A stretch of 64,000 bases of DNA from an uncultured Bacilli bacterium (GCA_934149105.1 CAKPDP010000006.1:47365-111364); one strand, 5' to 3'; shown: positions 42,289 to 51,990, counted from the stretch's first letter. Program-made: numbers and translations. The notes: generated from the sequence alone by a model not told the origin.

Positions 42289-44091
42289 TCAATCAACTCG
42301 ATAAGGATCTATACTTGACCCAGAGCCAGAAGAAATTTGATTTGTAGCCGCTAAAGAAACGACCGGCCGAACCCCGTAGCTGACGTCCAAGTAGTTGTAG
42401 CTGAAATAACCGGCAGACTTCACATCCCACACATACGCATTCAAAGCGTAAAAGTAGCCAGGCGAACCCGACCACCAATTCTGGTTGGTGTATAAATAAT
42501 AACTTGTATTATTCACCCAGCTTTTGGCACCAGCATAGGTTATTTCATCGGCTGTAATTAAACCTACAGGATAAGTAAGTTTACCATTTCCTATACTATC
42601 ACTTACGGTGAATTTATCGGCAACATTATTACATTCCAAACTTGGTTTATCACTTGATAATCTATATCTTGTTCCAAACTTTGTCCAATATTGACTGGAA
42701 CTATCTTCATCTTTACTTTTTAATGGTCCAGAAATAATAGTTCTGTCATTACAATAGACGGTATCTTCTAGTTTAGATGTATAACTAGTCATGTTTGTCT
42801 TATACCAATTATCAATGACTGTTTTAATTTTAGAATTATTAGTATTCGTAAACATTTCCATTTTAGCATCAGAAATATTTTTACCGCCAGTTAGGGTTAT
42901 GTAATAAATATTATTTTTATAGTCTTCATCATTTCCATACCAGTTTATGTAATAAACATTAGTACAAGTATTACTAGTACTTAAACAAGTATAATGATAT
43001 TTTTTAGCAATTTTGGCCTTATCATTTAACCAACTAGTACTAGTCATGGTGTCTACTAGTGTGTACTTACCATTAGAATAAGTTATATCATTTCCATAGT
43101 AATAAGCATCAGTGACACTACTCATATCTTTTACTGATGAAACGTACCTAGTTCCATACATATACCCAGCATCGGCAGCACTTCCCCAATTACTAAAGGC
43201 GCTAGTTCCTATTTGGGTTGCCGTCCCTGTTGTATTTGTACATTGATTATTAGAAGGGGTTCCATTATAAATCATCTTAACTCCACCAGTATCCGTAGTT
43301 CTGATTATTTTCCAACAGAAACCTGCGAATAAAACATTATTATTAGTTACCGCTCCTCGGTAGTAATAAATTGGATATTGATCTGAGGCTGTACTACTTA
43401 ACATGTATAATCCTTTACCATTAGTATCACTACTAATCTTACTAAAATCAATATTATTATCTAATTCAAAATTTAATTTAACACTATCGTTAAATAAAAA
43501 TACTTCATCCGACAATGTCTTAGATAAAGTATTTGATCCTGTATTAAATTCTACGATGCCATTAAAACTTCCTTTATCTATATCATTTTGTTCAGTATTA
43601 GTATCATTTAAATAAACCATTATATAGTAAGTTTTACTAGATCTAGCTTTAATAGTATCTTGTTTAACTAAACTAGATCTAGACATACCTCTTTTAGCAT
43701 TCTCACTGTATGTGGTTTGAGTAGATAATTCTGTCCATTTAAGATTCTTAGAAGTACTACTAGTTAAAGTAACATAACCATCGACATTTACTTTAACACT
43801 ACCTTCGTTATTTACAGTAATACTATAAATCTGACAAGCTGTATAGCCATTACTATCCTGACATTGGGCTTTTGCAGCATCATTTAATAAGCTTTCTTTA
43901 AGTGGTATTAATTTATCATCTTTAGTAAGTAATTTAACATTCATAGATATTTTAACATTAGCAATACTACCACTAATAGCATTATTACTACTACTAACAC
44001 TGACACTAAAATAAGCATATGTACCAGAAATAAAAGCTACTACAATAGCCATAACTATTACTAGCAAATAAAGTCTTACCCTTTTCTTCAT
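42289..44091 (-). CDS. SipW-signal surface protein with C-terminal GVRPVVSL domain (copy 2)
   Basis: 600 residues with the same order as the gene at 28404-30176: SipW-type signal (VIVMAIVVAFISGTYAYFS), a beta-sandwich N-terminal region that is identical in sequence, then a diverged central part and a C-terminal domain ending DVSYGVRPVVSLAATN and SSIDPYRVD. The C-terminal domain differs mainly in loops (for example the NQNWWSGSPGYFYALNAY region against NYWWSGTPIHFAYNN), as if the exposed end were under diversifying pressure. A run of 20 T lies about 45 bp upstream of the start. Probably exported and displayed or released; role unknown. Confidence 0.8.
   Translation of the reverse strand: MKKRVRLYLLVIVMAIVVAFISGTYAYFSVSVSSSNNAISGSIANVKISMNVKLLTKDDKLIPLKESLLNDAAKAQCQDSNGYTACQIYSITVNNEGSVKVNVDGYVTLTSSTSKNLKWTELSTQTTYSENAKRGMSRSSLVKQDTIKARSSKTYYIMVYLNDTNTEQNDIDKGSFNGIVEFNTGSNTLSKTLSDEVFLFNDSVKLNFELDNNIDFSKISSDTNGKGLYMLSSTASDQYPIYYYRGAVTNNNVLFAGFCWKIIRTTDTGGVKMIYNGTPSNNQCTNTTGTATQIGTSAFSNWGSAADAGYMYGTRYVSSVKDMSSVTDAYYYGNDITYSNGKYTLVDTMTSTSWLNDKAKIAKKYHYTCLSTSNTCTNVYYINWYGNDEDYKNNIYYITLTGGKNISDAKMEMFTNTNNSKIKTVIDNWYKTNMTSYTSKLEDTVYCNDRTIISGPLKSKDEDSSSQYWTKFGTRYRLSSDKPSLECNNVADKFTVSDSIGNGKLTYPVGLITADEITYAGAKSWVNNTSYYLYTNQNWWSGSPGYFYALNAYVWDVKSAGYFSYNYLDVSYGVRPVVSLAATNQISSGSGSSIDPYRVD
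43538..44055 (-). repeat. 518-bp near-identical block, copy 2
   Basis: Partner of 29626-30143 with one observed mismatch. Confidence 0.9.
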
Positions 44092-44132
44092 TTCAACACC
44101 TTCAATTATCTATCTATTAACTCTATAATATC

Positions 44133-44152
44133 AAAAAAAAAAAAAAAAAAAA
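44133..44152. repeat. 20-nt poly-A/T tract upstream of SipW-signal copy 2
   Basis: Twenty consecutive A on the plus strand, about 45 bp before the start at 44091. It sits in the same context as the tract at 30221 (preceded on the coding strand by GTTAAAAAAGTGGC) but one base longer. Confidence 0.8.
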
Positions 44153-44229
44153 GCCACTTTTTTAACTCTTAGATTACAATTAGCAATTTGTTAATTAAAA
44201 GTAACTCTTTATTTTTAATATGCTATATA

Positions 44230-44910
44230 TTATTTAATTTCTATATAATTACCACTATCTAAATAAACTATCCCATTCTTTCCCTGCAACTCTTCTTTTA
44301 TCTCTCCATATTTATTAAGTCTCTTGATCTTTGTAAGAGTTATATATACATAATTACCATCATTCATCGACAGATAAAATCTTTCTTTATCTACATTAAC
44401 AGGTAAATAATTTATCTCTGATATTTGTAATAATATATCTTTATTAACTAAATTAAATTTCTTAATAAAATTCTTATAAACATCTGTAACATCATTAATA
44501 AGATATGGCACACTATCTATATTATAGTTGTTATCTACTTTCTTACCATTTTCTAATATAACTTTACCAGTTGCACTTTCTATGCAAAGTGCCTTATTCT
44601 CAGTTATATATATATATACTTTACCAAACCACTTTTTCTTAATTTTAACTTCCTTAACATAAGGATCTTTCTTAATTCTACTTTCTAAAACATTACTAAA
44701 ACTAAGAATAAAAGAAGGATAATTACTAATTTTAGCTTCATCTAGAATAACACTATCATCCATAACTTCATTACCAATTACATAGATATTCTTAATAGGT
44801 AAATTAATTACATAATAGACTATTCCTGTAAAACTTATTACTATCCCTAATGCTATTAAAATATTCCTGATCTTTAATCTTCTCTTTACCCTCTTCTTTT
44901 TCTTAGCCAT
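44230..44910 (-). CDS. divIB: Cell division protein FtsQ/DivIB
   Basis: About 226 residues: a strongly basic cytoplasmic N-terminus (AKKKKRVKRRLKIRN), one membrane span, then a POTRA domain beginning IKNIYVIGNEVMDDSVILDEAKI, and the FtsQ beta domain (YVKEVKIKKKWFGKVYIYITENKAL). It takes part in the divisome with FtsL and DivIC. It is the last gene of murG-murB-divIB, a common order. The ATG at 44910 is chosen because GGGTGA lies 5 nt upstream. Confidence 0.92.
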   Translation of the reverse strand: MAKKKKRVKRRLKIRNILIALGIVISFTGIVYYVINLPIKNIYVIGNEVMDDSVILDEAKISNYPSFILSFSNVLESRIKKDPYVKEVKIKKKWFGKVYIYITENKALCIESATGKVILENGKKVDNNYNIDSVPYLINDVTDVYKNFIKKFNLVNKDILLQISEINYLPVNVDKERFYLSMNDGNYVYITLTKIKRLNKYGEIKEELQGKNGIVYLDSGNYIEIK

Positions 44911-44924
44911 ATTCTTCACCCAAA

Positions 44925-45815
44925 TTATTCTATTATTTCTTGTTCTAATATTAGATCAACATCATATTTCTTTTTAACTTCTTCTGATATTTTCTCTATA
45001 ACATAAACTATATCCTTACCACTACCATTATTCTTATTAATAATAAAATTAGCATGTTTATCTGACACTTCGATACCATTTCTTACATATCCTTTAAGTC
45101 CACAACCCTCTATCAAAGCCCCAGCATGCTCATTCACAGGATTTCTAAATACACTTCCCGCTGACGGATAATTAAGAGGCTGCGTTAACAAACGTCTCTC
45201 TTTTCTAGAAGAAATCTTCTCTAAAATTTCTTCTCTATCTCCCTTATCTAACTTAAGTTCTACTTCTAAAACAATATAATCTCTATTATCTTTAAAAAAT
45301 GAATGACGATAAGTAAATTCTAAATCTTTATTTTCTAATATTTTTTCTTCTAAACTGGGAGTAAGGACCTTAACCCTAGTAACTACATCTGACATACTAT
45401 AATTATAAGCCCCCGCATTCATAGCCGTACTAGCACCTACTAATCCTGGAATCCCACTAGCAAACTCTAACCCTGCAAGGCCATGCCTTGCACATTCCAT
45501 AGATAACTTAACTAAACTATAACCAGCTCCTACTACTATTGTATCTCCCTTTACTTTCTTATTATCAAAATATTTAAGATTTATAACAACCCCCTCATAA
45601 ACATCATTCTTAAATATAACATTACTACCATTACCTAATACAATATACTTAATCTTATTAATTCTCAAATAATTAATAAGTTCTTTTAATTCTAAGACAT
45701 CTCTAGGAAAAATCAAATATCTAGCTATTGTATTTAATCTATAAGTATTATATTTCTTCAAAGAAACATCTTCCAAATACTCAAGATTATGCATATTAAT
45801 AAAACTTCTTATCAT
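44925..45815 (-). CDS. murB: UDP-N-acetylenolpyruvoylglucosamine reductase (MurB)
   Basis: About 296 residues with the FAD-binding VAO-type fold: NTYRLNTIARYLIFP, YIVLGNGSNVIF, then GLEFASGIPGLVGASTAMNAGAY and the catalytic-serine region NYPSAGSVFRNP. Reduces UDP-GlcNAc-enolpyruvate to UDP-MurNAc with NADPH. The start at 45815 overlaps the end of murG by about 20 nt; MHNLEYLED at 45794 is an alternative start. Confidence 0.97.
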   Translation of the reverse strand: MIRSFINMHNLEYLEDVSLKKYNTYRLNTIARYLIFPRDVLELKELINYLRINKIKYIVLGNGSNVIFKNDVYEGVVINLKYFDNKKVKGDTIVVGAGYSLVKLSMECARHGLAGLEFASGIPGLVGASTAMNAGAYNYSMSDVVTRVKVLTPSLEEKILENKDLEFTYRHSFFKDNRDYIVLEVELKLDKGDREEILEKISSRKERRLLTQPLNYPSAGSVFRNPVNEHAGALIEGCGLKGYVRNGIEVSDKHANFIINKNNGSGKDIVYVIEKISEEVKKKYDVDLILEQEIIE

Positions 45816-46890
45816 CCATAATCATATCCTTCAAAATTTCATATATTCGACTAGAAGAATCTTTTATTCCCATACTCTTTAAATTATTTTTTATTGTCTC
45901 GTACTTAACTGGATCTGCCAAGATCCCATCGATCATTCTAATCAAATTATTCTTATTAACATCTTCTTCCTTCAATATAAGTCCTGCATTCTTATTAACT
46001 AGATCCATAGCATTCTTATATTGATGATTATTGGTAACATAAGGACTAGGTATAAATATTGTCGGTATTCCCAAAGTCATTATCTCACTCATTGTTGAAG
46101 CTCCCGCTCTAGACACCATTAAATCCGCTTTCTTCATGATCCTACTCATCTCTGGTATAAAAGGAACAACCTTAACATTATCTGGAAATCTTATCTTCTT
46201 AATTTTCTCATAATAAGCCTCTCCCGTTACATATAAAACCTCATAGTCCTTATTTCTAAAACTACCCATAAAATCCGTAATCTTCTCATTAATCGTCTTA
46301 CTACCTAGTGATCCCATAACAATAAGAACCAATTTCTTATCCTCACTAAGACCAAACTCTTCCTTACTAGCTTCCTTTATACTATATGCCTTCTCACTAC
46401 AAGGGTTCCCAGTTAATACAACCTTCTCCTTAGGAAAATCCTTCATAGTACTTCCAAAAGAAACCCCAATCTTATTCACATACCTACTCAAAAACTTATT
46501 AGAAAGACCAACTACTGAATTCTGTTCATGAATAAAAGTATGTTTACCTAATTTATGAGCCTCATAAATAACTGGTGCTGTAACATACCCACCACAACCA
46601 ATAACTACATCTGGATCAAAATCCGCAATTAACTTTTTACACTTCTTACAAGCCCTAATAAAATTAACTACTGTCTTCACATTATCTAAAGATATGCTTC
46701 TCTTAAATCCTGTAACTTCTACGCCCTCATAAGGAATATTAAAACTAGGAATTAAATCTTTTTCCATCCTATTAGTAGTCCCAATATATAAAAATTCACT
46801 CTTTGGTTCTTCTTTCTTTATTTTATTAATTATAGCTAAAGCAGGATATATATGTCCACCAGTACCACCTGCACTTATAACAACACGCAT
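45796..46890 (-). CDS. murG: UDP-GlcNAc--lipid I N-acetylglucosaminyltransferase MurG
   Basis: 364 residues, GT28 family: SAGGTGGHIYPALAI glycine-rich loop at the N-terminus, DPDVVIGCGGYVTAPV, HEQNSVVGLSNKFLS, then DLMVSRAGASTMSEIMTLGIPTIFIPSPY in the C-terminal UDP-GlcNAc domain. Converts lipid I to lipid II at the inner membrane face. First gene of murG-murB-divIB. Ribosome binding site GAAGGTGAT 3 nt before the ATG. Confidence 0.98.
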   Translation of the reverse strand: MRVVISAGGTGGHIYPALAIINKIKKEEPKSEFLYIGTTNRMEKDLIPSFNIPYEGVEVTGFKRSISLDNVKTVVNFIRACKKCKKLIADFDPDVVIGCGGYVTAPVIYEAHKLGKHTFIHEQNSVVGLSNKFLSRYVNKIGVSFGSTMKDFPKEKVVLTGNPCSEKAYSIKEASKEEFGLSEDKKLVLIVMGSLGSKTINEKITDFMGSFRNKDYEVLYVTGEAYYEKIKKIRFPDNVKVVPFIPEMSRIMKKADLMVSRAGASTMSEIMTLGIPTIFIPSPYVTNNHQYKNAMDLVNKNAGLILKEEDVNKNNLIRMIDGILADPVKYETIKNNLKSMGIKDSSSRIYEILKDMIMDDKKFY

Positions 46891-46908
46891 TGTATCACCT
46901 TCACTAGT

Positions 46909-46914
46909 ATTATA
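46909..46914 (-). promoter_or_regulatory. Extended -10 promoter of murG-murB-divIB
   Basis: Minus strand TATAAT preceded by TGA, about 19 bp before murG; the -35 is weak (TTACTT at 16 bp). Confidence 0.6.
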
Positions 46915-46977
46915 TCAAATTTTCCCCTAAAAGTAATCTTTTTCCCCATTAATAACCATAATTTTTCTCTAATTGTC

Positions 46978-47001
46978 AAAAAAACTACTTTTTAAAAGTA
47001 G
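46978..47001 (-). terminator. Terminator after the small gene downstream of alaS
   Basis: Minus strand CTACTTTT / AAAAGTAG hairpin followed by seven T. The stop codon of the small gene lies in the stem. Confidence 0.75.
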
Positions 47002-47158
47002 CTTTTTTCTTAACTTTAACCAATTCTTTAGTTTTAACCTTATCTTTTGATTTAAACATATTCCTAAACTCATCCATAATCGTATAAGAAATACCCACTA
47101 AATCTCTATCATTAGCATATTCTCTATATTCTAACTCTCTATTATCTTCTTCTCTCAT
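46985..47158 (-). CDS. Small basic protein downstream of alaS (57 residues)
   Basis: Read on the minus strand: MREEDNRELEYREYANDR then DLVGISYTIMDEFRNMF and a lysine-rich end (KSKDKVKTKELVKVKKK). An AGGAGG site lies 4 nt before the ATG, only 8 nt after the alaS stop, and a hairpin terminator follows at once, so it looks like a real last gene of the cmk-alaS operon. It is not the IreB protein often found after alaS. No family recognised. Confidence 0.7.
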   Translation of the reverse strand: MREEDNRELEYREYANDRDLVGISYTIMDEFRNMFKSKDKVKTKELVKVKKKATFKK

Positions 47159-47166
47159 AAACCCTC

Positions 47167-49869
47167 CTATATATTATTTTTTAATTCTTCTTTAATCTTT
47201 ATAAGAGCCTTCTCTATATTAGAAGCATCTCTTCCTCCCCCTTGAGCAAACATCTTCGATCCTCCCCCATTACCATCACATAATTGAGCAAGTTCTCTAA
47301 CAATATTACCACAATTAACACTCTCTAAAGAAGAATTTGCTTTAGCAATAAAATTAACACTATTATCTTTAATATTAGCAAGTACCACTAACCCATTACT
47401 AAGTCTATTACATAGATTATCTACAATTAATTTCAAAGTACCAACATCATATCCTTCACAAATAGAAATAATTGTCTCTAATTCTCCAATATTTTCTTTA
47501 ATATTCATAAATACATCTAGATTATTAATTAACTTCTCTTGTTTCTTAGTATTATAGTCTTTATCTAATCTCTTTACTTCTTCTTTTAGTTCTTCTACTT
47601 TATTCTTTCTCAAGACAATATCTCTATATCCTGTAAACTTATCACTAACTGTCTGATAATTAAAATCTAAACTAATTCCTTCTTTAGTAGCAGTCTCTAA
47701 TATTTTCTTAGCCTTCTCTAATAATTTTTTAGTTTCTTCCTGATATCCATCCATCTCTTCATTTATTTTAAGAGAAATCATATCATCAGTAGCTCCCTCT
47801 AATCTAAAAGTATCTGCTCCTTTATTAGTAACCGAACTAATAGCAATTCTACCTATATCTTTAGTATTCTTAACATGAGTTCCCCCACATAATTCTACCG
47901 AGTCTCCAAGTGTTACCACTCTAACTACACTACCATATTTATCTTCAAATAAAGCCATCGCTCCTCTAGCTTTTGCTTCCTCTAAAGATAAATACTCGAT
48001 CTTAGCATCTACTCCCTTATTAACTCTCTCATTAGCTAAATCTTCTATTCTACATATTAATTCATCATTTAAACGACCATGATAATTAAAATCAAATCTA
48101 AAGCCATATTCATCAACATAGCTTCCTGCTTGATGAACTGCATTTCCTAATAGTTCTTGTAAAGTCTTTTGAATCAAATGAGTAGCACTATGATTTTTCA
48201 TAATACTCTCCCGTCTTTCTTTACTAACATTAGTTAAAACTTCATCATTAACTCTAATTACCCCTTCCATAACCTTAACATATAATAAATGTTGTTTATT
48301 AGGAGCCTTAATAACATTCAATACTTCCCCTTTAAAACTATCATTCTTCAAATAACCAGTGTCAGCAACCTGTCCTCCACTTTCAGCATAAAAAGGATTT
48401 TCTCTAAGAACAACATAACCACAATCCGTAATCTCCGATACAAATTTATTATCTTTAATGAGCCCTATAATAGTGGTCTTATTCCCCAACTTCTCATATC
48501 CAACAAAAGTACTTTCATCTTTATAATTAATCAAAGTCTCATTTTGCAAATTCATATTACTACCATTTTTTCTCTTAGAACGAGCTAGTTCCTTCTGAGC
48601 TTCCATATACTTATCAAAACCTTCTCTATCGACAGTAAATCCTTTTTCTAAAGCACATTCCATTGTAAGTTCTACTGGATATCCATAAGTATCATATAAC
48701 TTAAAAGCTTCTGCTCCTGTAATAACCTTATCACTATTACTATTAAAGATCTCCATAAGCTTCTTTTCTCCCGATAATAATGTCTTCTGAAATAACTTCT
48801 CTTCTTTCGAAATAAGCTCCTTTACTAAGCTAGAGGTTCCCACTAAATATGGATAAACACCCTTATACTTATCTACAACTGTATCGACAAGTAATGCCAT
48901 AAATTCTCTATTTATCCCTAGTTTTCTTCCCATTCTAACCGCTCTTCTAAGTAATCTTCTAATTACATAACCTCTACCATAGTTCTCAAAAGTAGCACCA
49001 TCAGAGATAGCAAATGTCAAAGTCCTAACATGATCTGCTATAACTTTAAATTCCATTTGCCCATTATAAGGTACCATTGCTAACTCACTGATCTTATCCA
49101 TAATTGGTATAAATAAATCTGTCTCATAATTAGTTGATGCTTCCTGCATAATACAAGCCATTCTCTCAACACCCATACCAGTATCTATATTCTTACTAGG
49201 AAGTTCCTCATATTTATTTCTAGGAACACCTGCTTTAGCATTAAACTGACTAAATACATTATTCCATATCTCTATATAGCGATCATTTTCTATCTCTTCT
49301 TGTAATAATCTAATTCCTACCTTATCTGGATCATACTTAACCCCTCTATCATAAAATATCTCTGAATCAGGACCACTAGGACCTTCTCCTATTTCCCAAA
49401 AATTACCCTCTAGCTTTATAATATGCGAAGGATCTACACCTAAACTTACCCATATATTATATGCTTCCTGATCATCAGGATAAACCGTCATATATAATTT
49501 ATCTTTAGAAATCCCAAAATATTTCTCACTAGTAAGTAATTCAAAAGCCCATGTCAAAGCTTCCTTCTTAAAATAATCTCCTATCGAAAAATTACCTAAC
49601 ATCTGAAAAAACGTATGATGCCTTGCCGTCTTTCCTACTTCTTCTATATCCCCTGTTCTAATACATTTTTGACAACTAGTAAGTCTTCTATTGCTAGGTA
49701 CTTCTGTTCCATCAAAATATTTTTTTAAAGGTGTTACCCCTGCATTTACCCATAATACTGATGGATCATCATGAGGAATAAGACTACTACTTTCTACTTC
49801 TGTATGTCCTTTACTCACAAAAAAATCCAAATAAGTTCTAATAATTTGTTCTCCCGTTAATTTCTTCAT
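47167..49869 (-). CDS. alaS: Alanyl-tRNA synthetase
   Basis: 900 residues, full length. Class II core (LTGEQIIRTYLDFFVSKGHTEV, NAGVTPLKKYFDG, ARHHTFFQMLGNFSIGDYF), tRNA-recognition region, editing domain with the zinc histidines/cysteine (HSATHLIQKTL and VELCGGTHVKNT), and C-Ala domain with DGNGGGSKMFAQGGG. Charges tRNA-Ala. It starts 2 nt after cmk. Confidence 0.98.
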   Translation of the reverse strand: MKKLTGEQIIRTYLDFFVSKGHTEVESSSLIPHDDPSVLWVNAGVTPLKKYFDGTEVPSNRRLTSCQKCIRTGDIEEVGKTARHHTFFQMLGNFSIGDYFKKEALTWAFELLTSEKYFGISKDKLYMTVYPDDQEAYNIWVSLGVDPSHIIKLEGNFWEIGEGPSGPDSEIFYDRGVKYDPDKVGIRLLQEEIENDRYIEIWNNVFSQFNAKAGVPRNKYEELPSKNIDTGMGVERMACIMQEASTNYETDLFIPIMDKISELAMVPYNGQMEFKVIADHVRTLTFAISDGATFENYGRGYVIRRLLRRAVRMGRKLGINREFMALLVDTVVDKYKGVYPYLVGTSSLVKELISKEEKLFQKTLLSGEKKLMEIFNSNSDKVITGAEAFKLYDTYGYPVELTMECALEKGFTVDREGFDKYMEAQKELARSKRKNGSNMNLQNETLINYKDESTFVGYEKLGNKTTIIGLIKDNKFVSEITDCGYVVLRENPFYAESGGQVADTGYLKNDSFKGEVLNVIKAPNKQHLLYVKVMEGVIRVNDEVLTNVSKERRESIMKNHSATHLIQKTLQELLGNAVHQAGSYVDEYGFRFDFNYHGRLNDELICRIEDLANERVNKGVDAKIEYLSLEEAKARGAMALFEDKYGSVVRVVTLGDSVELCGGTHVKNTKDIGRIAISSVTNKGADTFRLEGATDDMISLKINEEMDGYQEETKKLLEKAKKILETATKEGISLDFNYQTVSDKFTGYRDIVLRKNKVEELKEEVKRLDKDYNTKKQEKLINNLDVFMNIKENIGELETIISICEGYDVGTLKLIVDNLCNRLSNGLVVLANIKDNSVNFIAKANSSLESVNCGNIVRELAQLCDGNGGGSKMFAQGGGRDASNIEKALIKIKEELKNNI

Positions 49870-49871
49870 TT

Positions 49872-50564
49872 CTATTCCTCTTCTCTAAGTCTATCTTCTA
49901 TTATTTTTATAACTTTATCTACTACTTCTTCTATCTTTAAATTAGTAGTATCAATATATATAGCTTCTGGTATTCTCTTTAAAGCTGCATATTCTCTATG
50001 CATATCTTCATAATCTCTCTTTCTTAAACTATCTTCTATCTCCAAAAGATCACCACTAATTCCCAAATCAATATTCTGCTTATATCTTCTCTTAGCTCTC
50101 TCTTCTACTAAAGCATCCATATAGATCTTAACTAAAGCCTCCGGAAAAACTACCGTCGTAATATCTCTACCTTCCATAATTATAGATATATCTTGATCTA
50201 AAAAATACTTAGCTATCTCTCTAATAATCTTATTAGCATATTCTCTAACTATCCTAATTCCCGATATCTTCGACACCAACTCATTAACTTCTTTATTTCT
50301 AACTCTATTAGTAACATTAACTTTATCTAAATAAGCTTCCTGATCCTTACCATCATATTTAATAGAAATATCCATATCTTGAAGTAATTTCTCTAACTCT
50401 ACTTCTTCCTTATAATCAATACCACTATCTATAACCGCTAGAGTAATACATCTATAAATAATTCCTGTATCAATATTCATCATTTCTAACTTCTCTGCCA
50501 CCATCTTAGTAACAGTACCCTTACCACTACCAGCAGTACCATCTATCGCTACAATATAAGCCAT
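49872..50564 (-). CDS. cmk: Cytidylate kinase
   Basis: About 230 residues. P-loop IAIDGT-type sequence VAIDGTAGSGKGTVTKMVA, MNIDTGIIYRC, the CMP-binding insert, IIMEGRDITTVVFPEALVKIYMDA and LRKRDYEDMHR. Phosphorylates CMP/dCMP. The ATG at 50564 lies 5 nt after GGAGG; a TTG upstream is not needed. It is directly followed by alaS. Confidence 0.96.
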   Translation of the reverse strand: MAYIVAIDGTAGSGKGTVTKMVAEKLEMMNIDTGIIYRCITLAVIDSGIDYKEEVELEKLLQDMDISIKYDGKDQEAYLDKVNVTNRVRNKEVNELVSKISGIRIVREYANKIIREIAKYFLDQDISIIMEGRDITTVVFPEALVKIYMDALVEERAKRRYKQNIDLGISGDLLEIEDSLRKRDYEDMHREYAALKRIPEAIYIDTTNLKIEEVVDKVIKIIEDRLREEE

Positions 50565-50609
50565 AAAAACCTCCAATTCTATTTAAATTATATCACAAAT
50601 CTAACATAA

Positions 50610-51053
50610 TTACCTAACATTATTTTTCTTTTTAAAAACTATTACTTTCGATAAAATATAATTACCTATTATTACCAATACCTGAGATATTATCTTAAAC
50701 ACCTTATCATTATATTTAAGTATCGTAACAAACAAAAACATAATTACCATATCTAATATCAAAGTTGAAACCCTAGATCCCGTAAACTTCATAAACTCTA
50801 ACATAATATTCTTATTTCTACTCTTAAACACATATTTCCTATTAGTAAAATAAGCAAATAACACTCCACCTATCCAAGACAATACATTAGCAATCTGTAA
50901 TTGATAAGAAACCTTAGGATCTAAAACAGTCCCTACAAGTATATAATAAATAGCTAAACTAATAATAGTAGTCAATACTCCAAATATCAAATAATTAACT
51001 ATCTCTCCATACTTATCATATAACTTTTTAATTTTCCTTATCATCATTACCAT
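50610..51053 (-). CDS. GtrA family membrane protein
   Basis: 147 residues with four membrane spans in the GtrA pattern: NYLIFGVLTTIISLAIYYILV, ANVLSWIGGVLFAYFTNRKYVFKS and FMKFTGSRVSTLILDMVIMF. GtrA-like proteins are thought to move polyprenyl-linked sugars across the membrane. Start overlaps the end of the GT2 gene by 26 nt, so the two are coupled and probably decorate wall polymers or lipids together. Confidence 0.88.
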   Translation of the reverse strand: MVMMIRKIKKLYDKYGEIVNYLIFGVLTTIISLAIYYILVGTVLDPKVSYQLQIANVLSWIGGVLFAYFTNRKYVFKSRNKNIMLEFMKFTGSRVSTLILDMVIMFLFVTILKYNDKVFKIISQVLVIIGNYILSKVIVFKKKNNVR

Positions 51054-51990
51054 TCCCTTGATTACTCTCTCTTAATATATATATAGGTCTTTTCTTTGTC
51101 TCTAAATAAGTCTTAGCCAAATACTGGCCTATTATTCCCATACACATAAGTTGTACTCCACTAACAAATAATAATATACACACCATACTAGGCCATCCTC
51201 CTGTTGGATCTCCAAAAACAAGAGTTTTAATAACAATAACAATTATCGCAATAACTGCTATTAAACATATTATTATTCCTAATAAAGCTGCTATCGAAAG
51301 AGGAAGCGTACTAAAAGCCACTATTCCCTCTACTGCATATTTAAATAATTTCCAAAAAGACCATTTCGTAGTCCCAGCTACTCTTTCGACATTTTCATAT
51401 TCTAACCACTTTGTCTTAAATCCTACAAAACTAAATAGTCCCTTAGAATATCTATTATATTCTCTAAGTTCAATAATCGCATTAACTACCTGCCTAGTCA
51501 TAAGTCGATAATCTCTAGCACCATCAACCATTTCTACCTTAGACATCTTATTAATAAGTTTATAAAAATTTCTAGCAAAGAAACTTCTAATAGGTGGTTC
51601 TCCCTTTCTAGTAGTTCTTCTTGTTCCTACTGTATCATATCCTTCTTCTTTAATCAATCTAAGCATCTCTGGTAATAACTTTGGTGGATCTTGTAAGTCA
51701 ACATCCATAACTGTAACATAATCTCCTAAAGAATTCTCTAATCCGGCATACATTGCTGCTTCTTTCCCAAAATTCCTCGAAAAAGATAAATACTTAACTC
51801 GCTCATCATCTCTAGCTAAATCTTTTATTATCTCTAATGTTCTATCTTTAGATCCATCATCTACAAATAATAATTCAAAATCATTATCTTTCATTTCTTC
51901 CATTATCTTAGACATTTCTTTATAATATAAAGGTATCGCTTCTTGTTCATTATAACAAGGAATAATAACACTAATAAGTTCTCTCTTCAT
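51028..51990 (-). CDS. Family 2 glycosyltransferase (GtrB/DPM1-like, membrane-anchored)
   Basis: 320 residues. GT-A fold: ISVIIPCYNEQEAIPLYYKEM, LFVDDGSKDRTLEII, SFSRNFGKEAAMYAGLE, DVDLQDPPKLLPEML with the DxD-like metal site. Two C-terminal membrane spans follow (FSTLPLSIAALLGIIICLIAV and ICLLFVSGVQLMCMGIIGQYL). Enzymes of this type transfer glucose or another sugar to undecaprenyl phosphate. Coupled to GtrA. Confidence 0.92.
   Translation of the reverse strand: MKRELISVIIPCYNEQEAIPLYYKEMSKIMEEMKDNDFELLFVDDGSKDRTLEIIKDLARDDERVKYLSFSRNFGKEAAMYAGLENSLGDYVTVMDVDLQDPPKLLPEMLRLIKEEGYDTVGTRRTTRKGEPPIRSFFARNFYKLINKMSKVEMVDGARDYRLMTRQVVNAIIELREYNRYSKGLFSFVGFKTKWLEYENVERVAGTTKWSFWKLFKYAVEGIVAFSTLPLSIAALLGIIICLIAVIAIIVIVIKTLVFGDPTGGWPSMVCILLFVSGVQLMCMGIIGQYLAKTYLETKKRPIYILRESNQGNGNDDKEN

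Noticed and set aside
42293..42478. Cys/Trp-rich 61-codon frame inside the second SipW-signal gene
   Set aside because: Alternative-frame shadow of a long well-supported gene.
47167..47200. IreB (UPF0297) gene expected after alaS
   Set aside because: The small gene found there has none of the IreB motifs.
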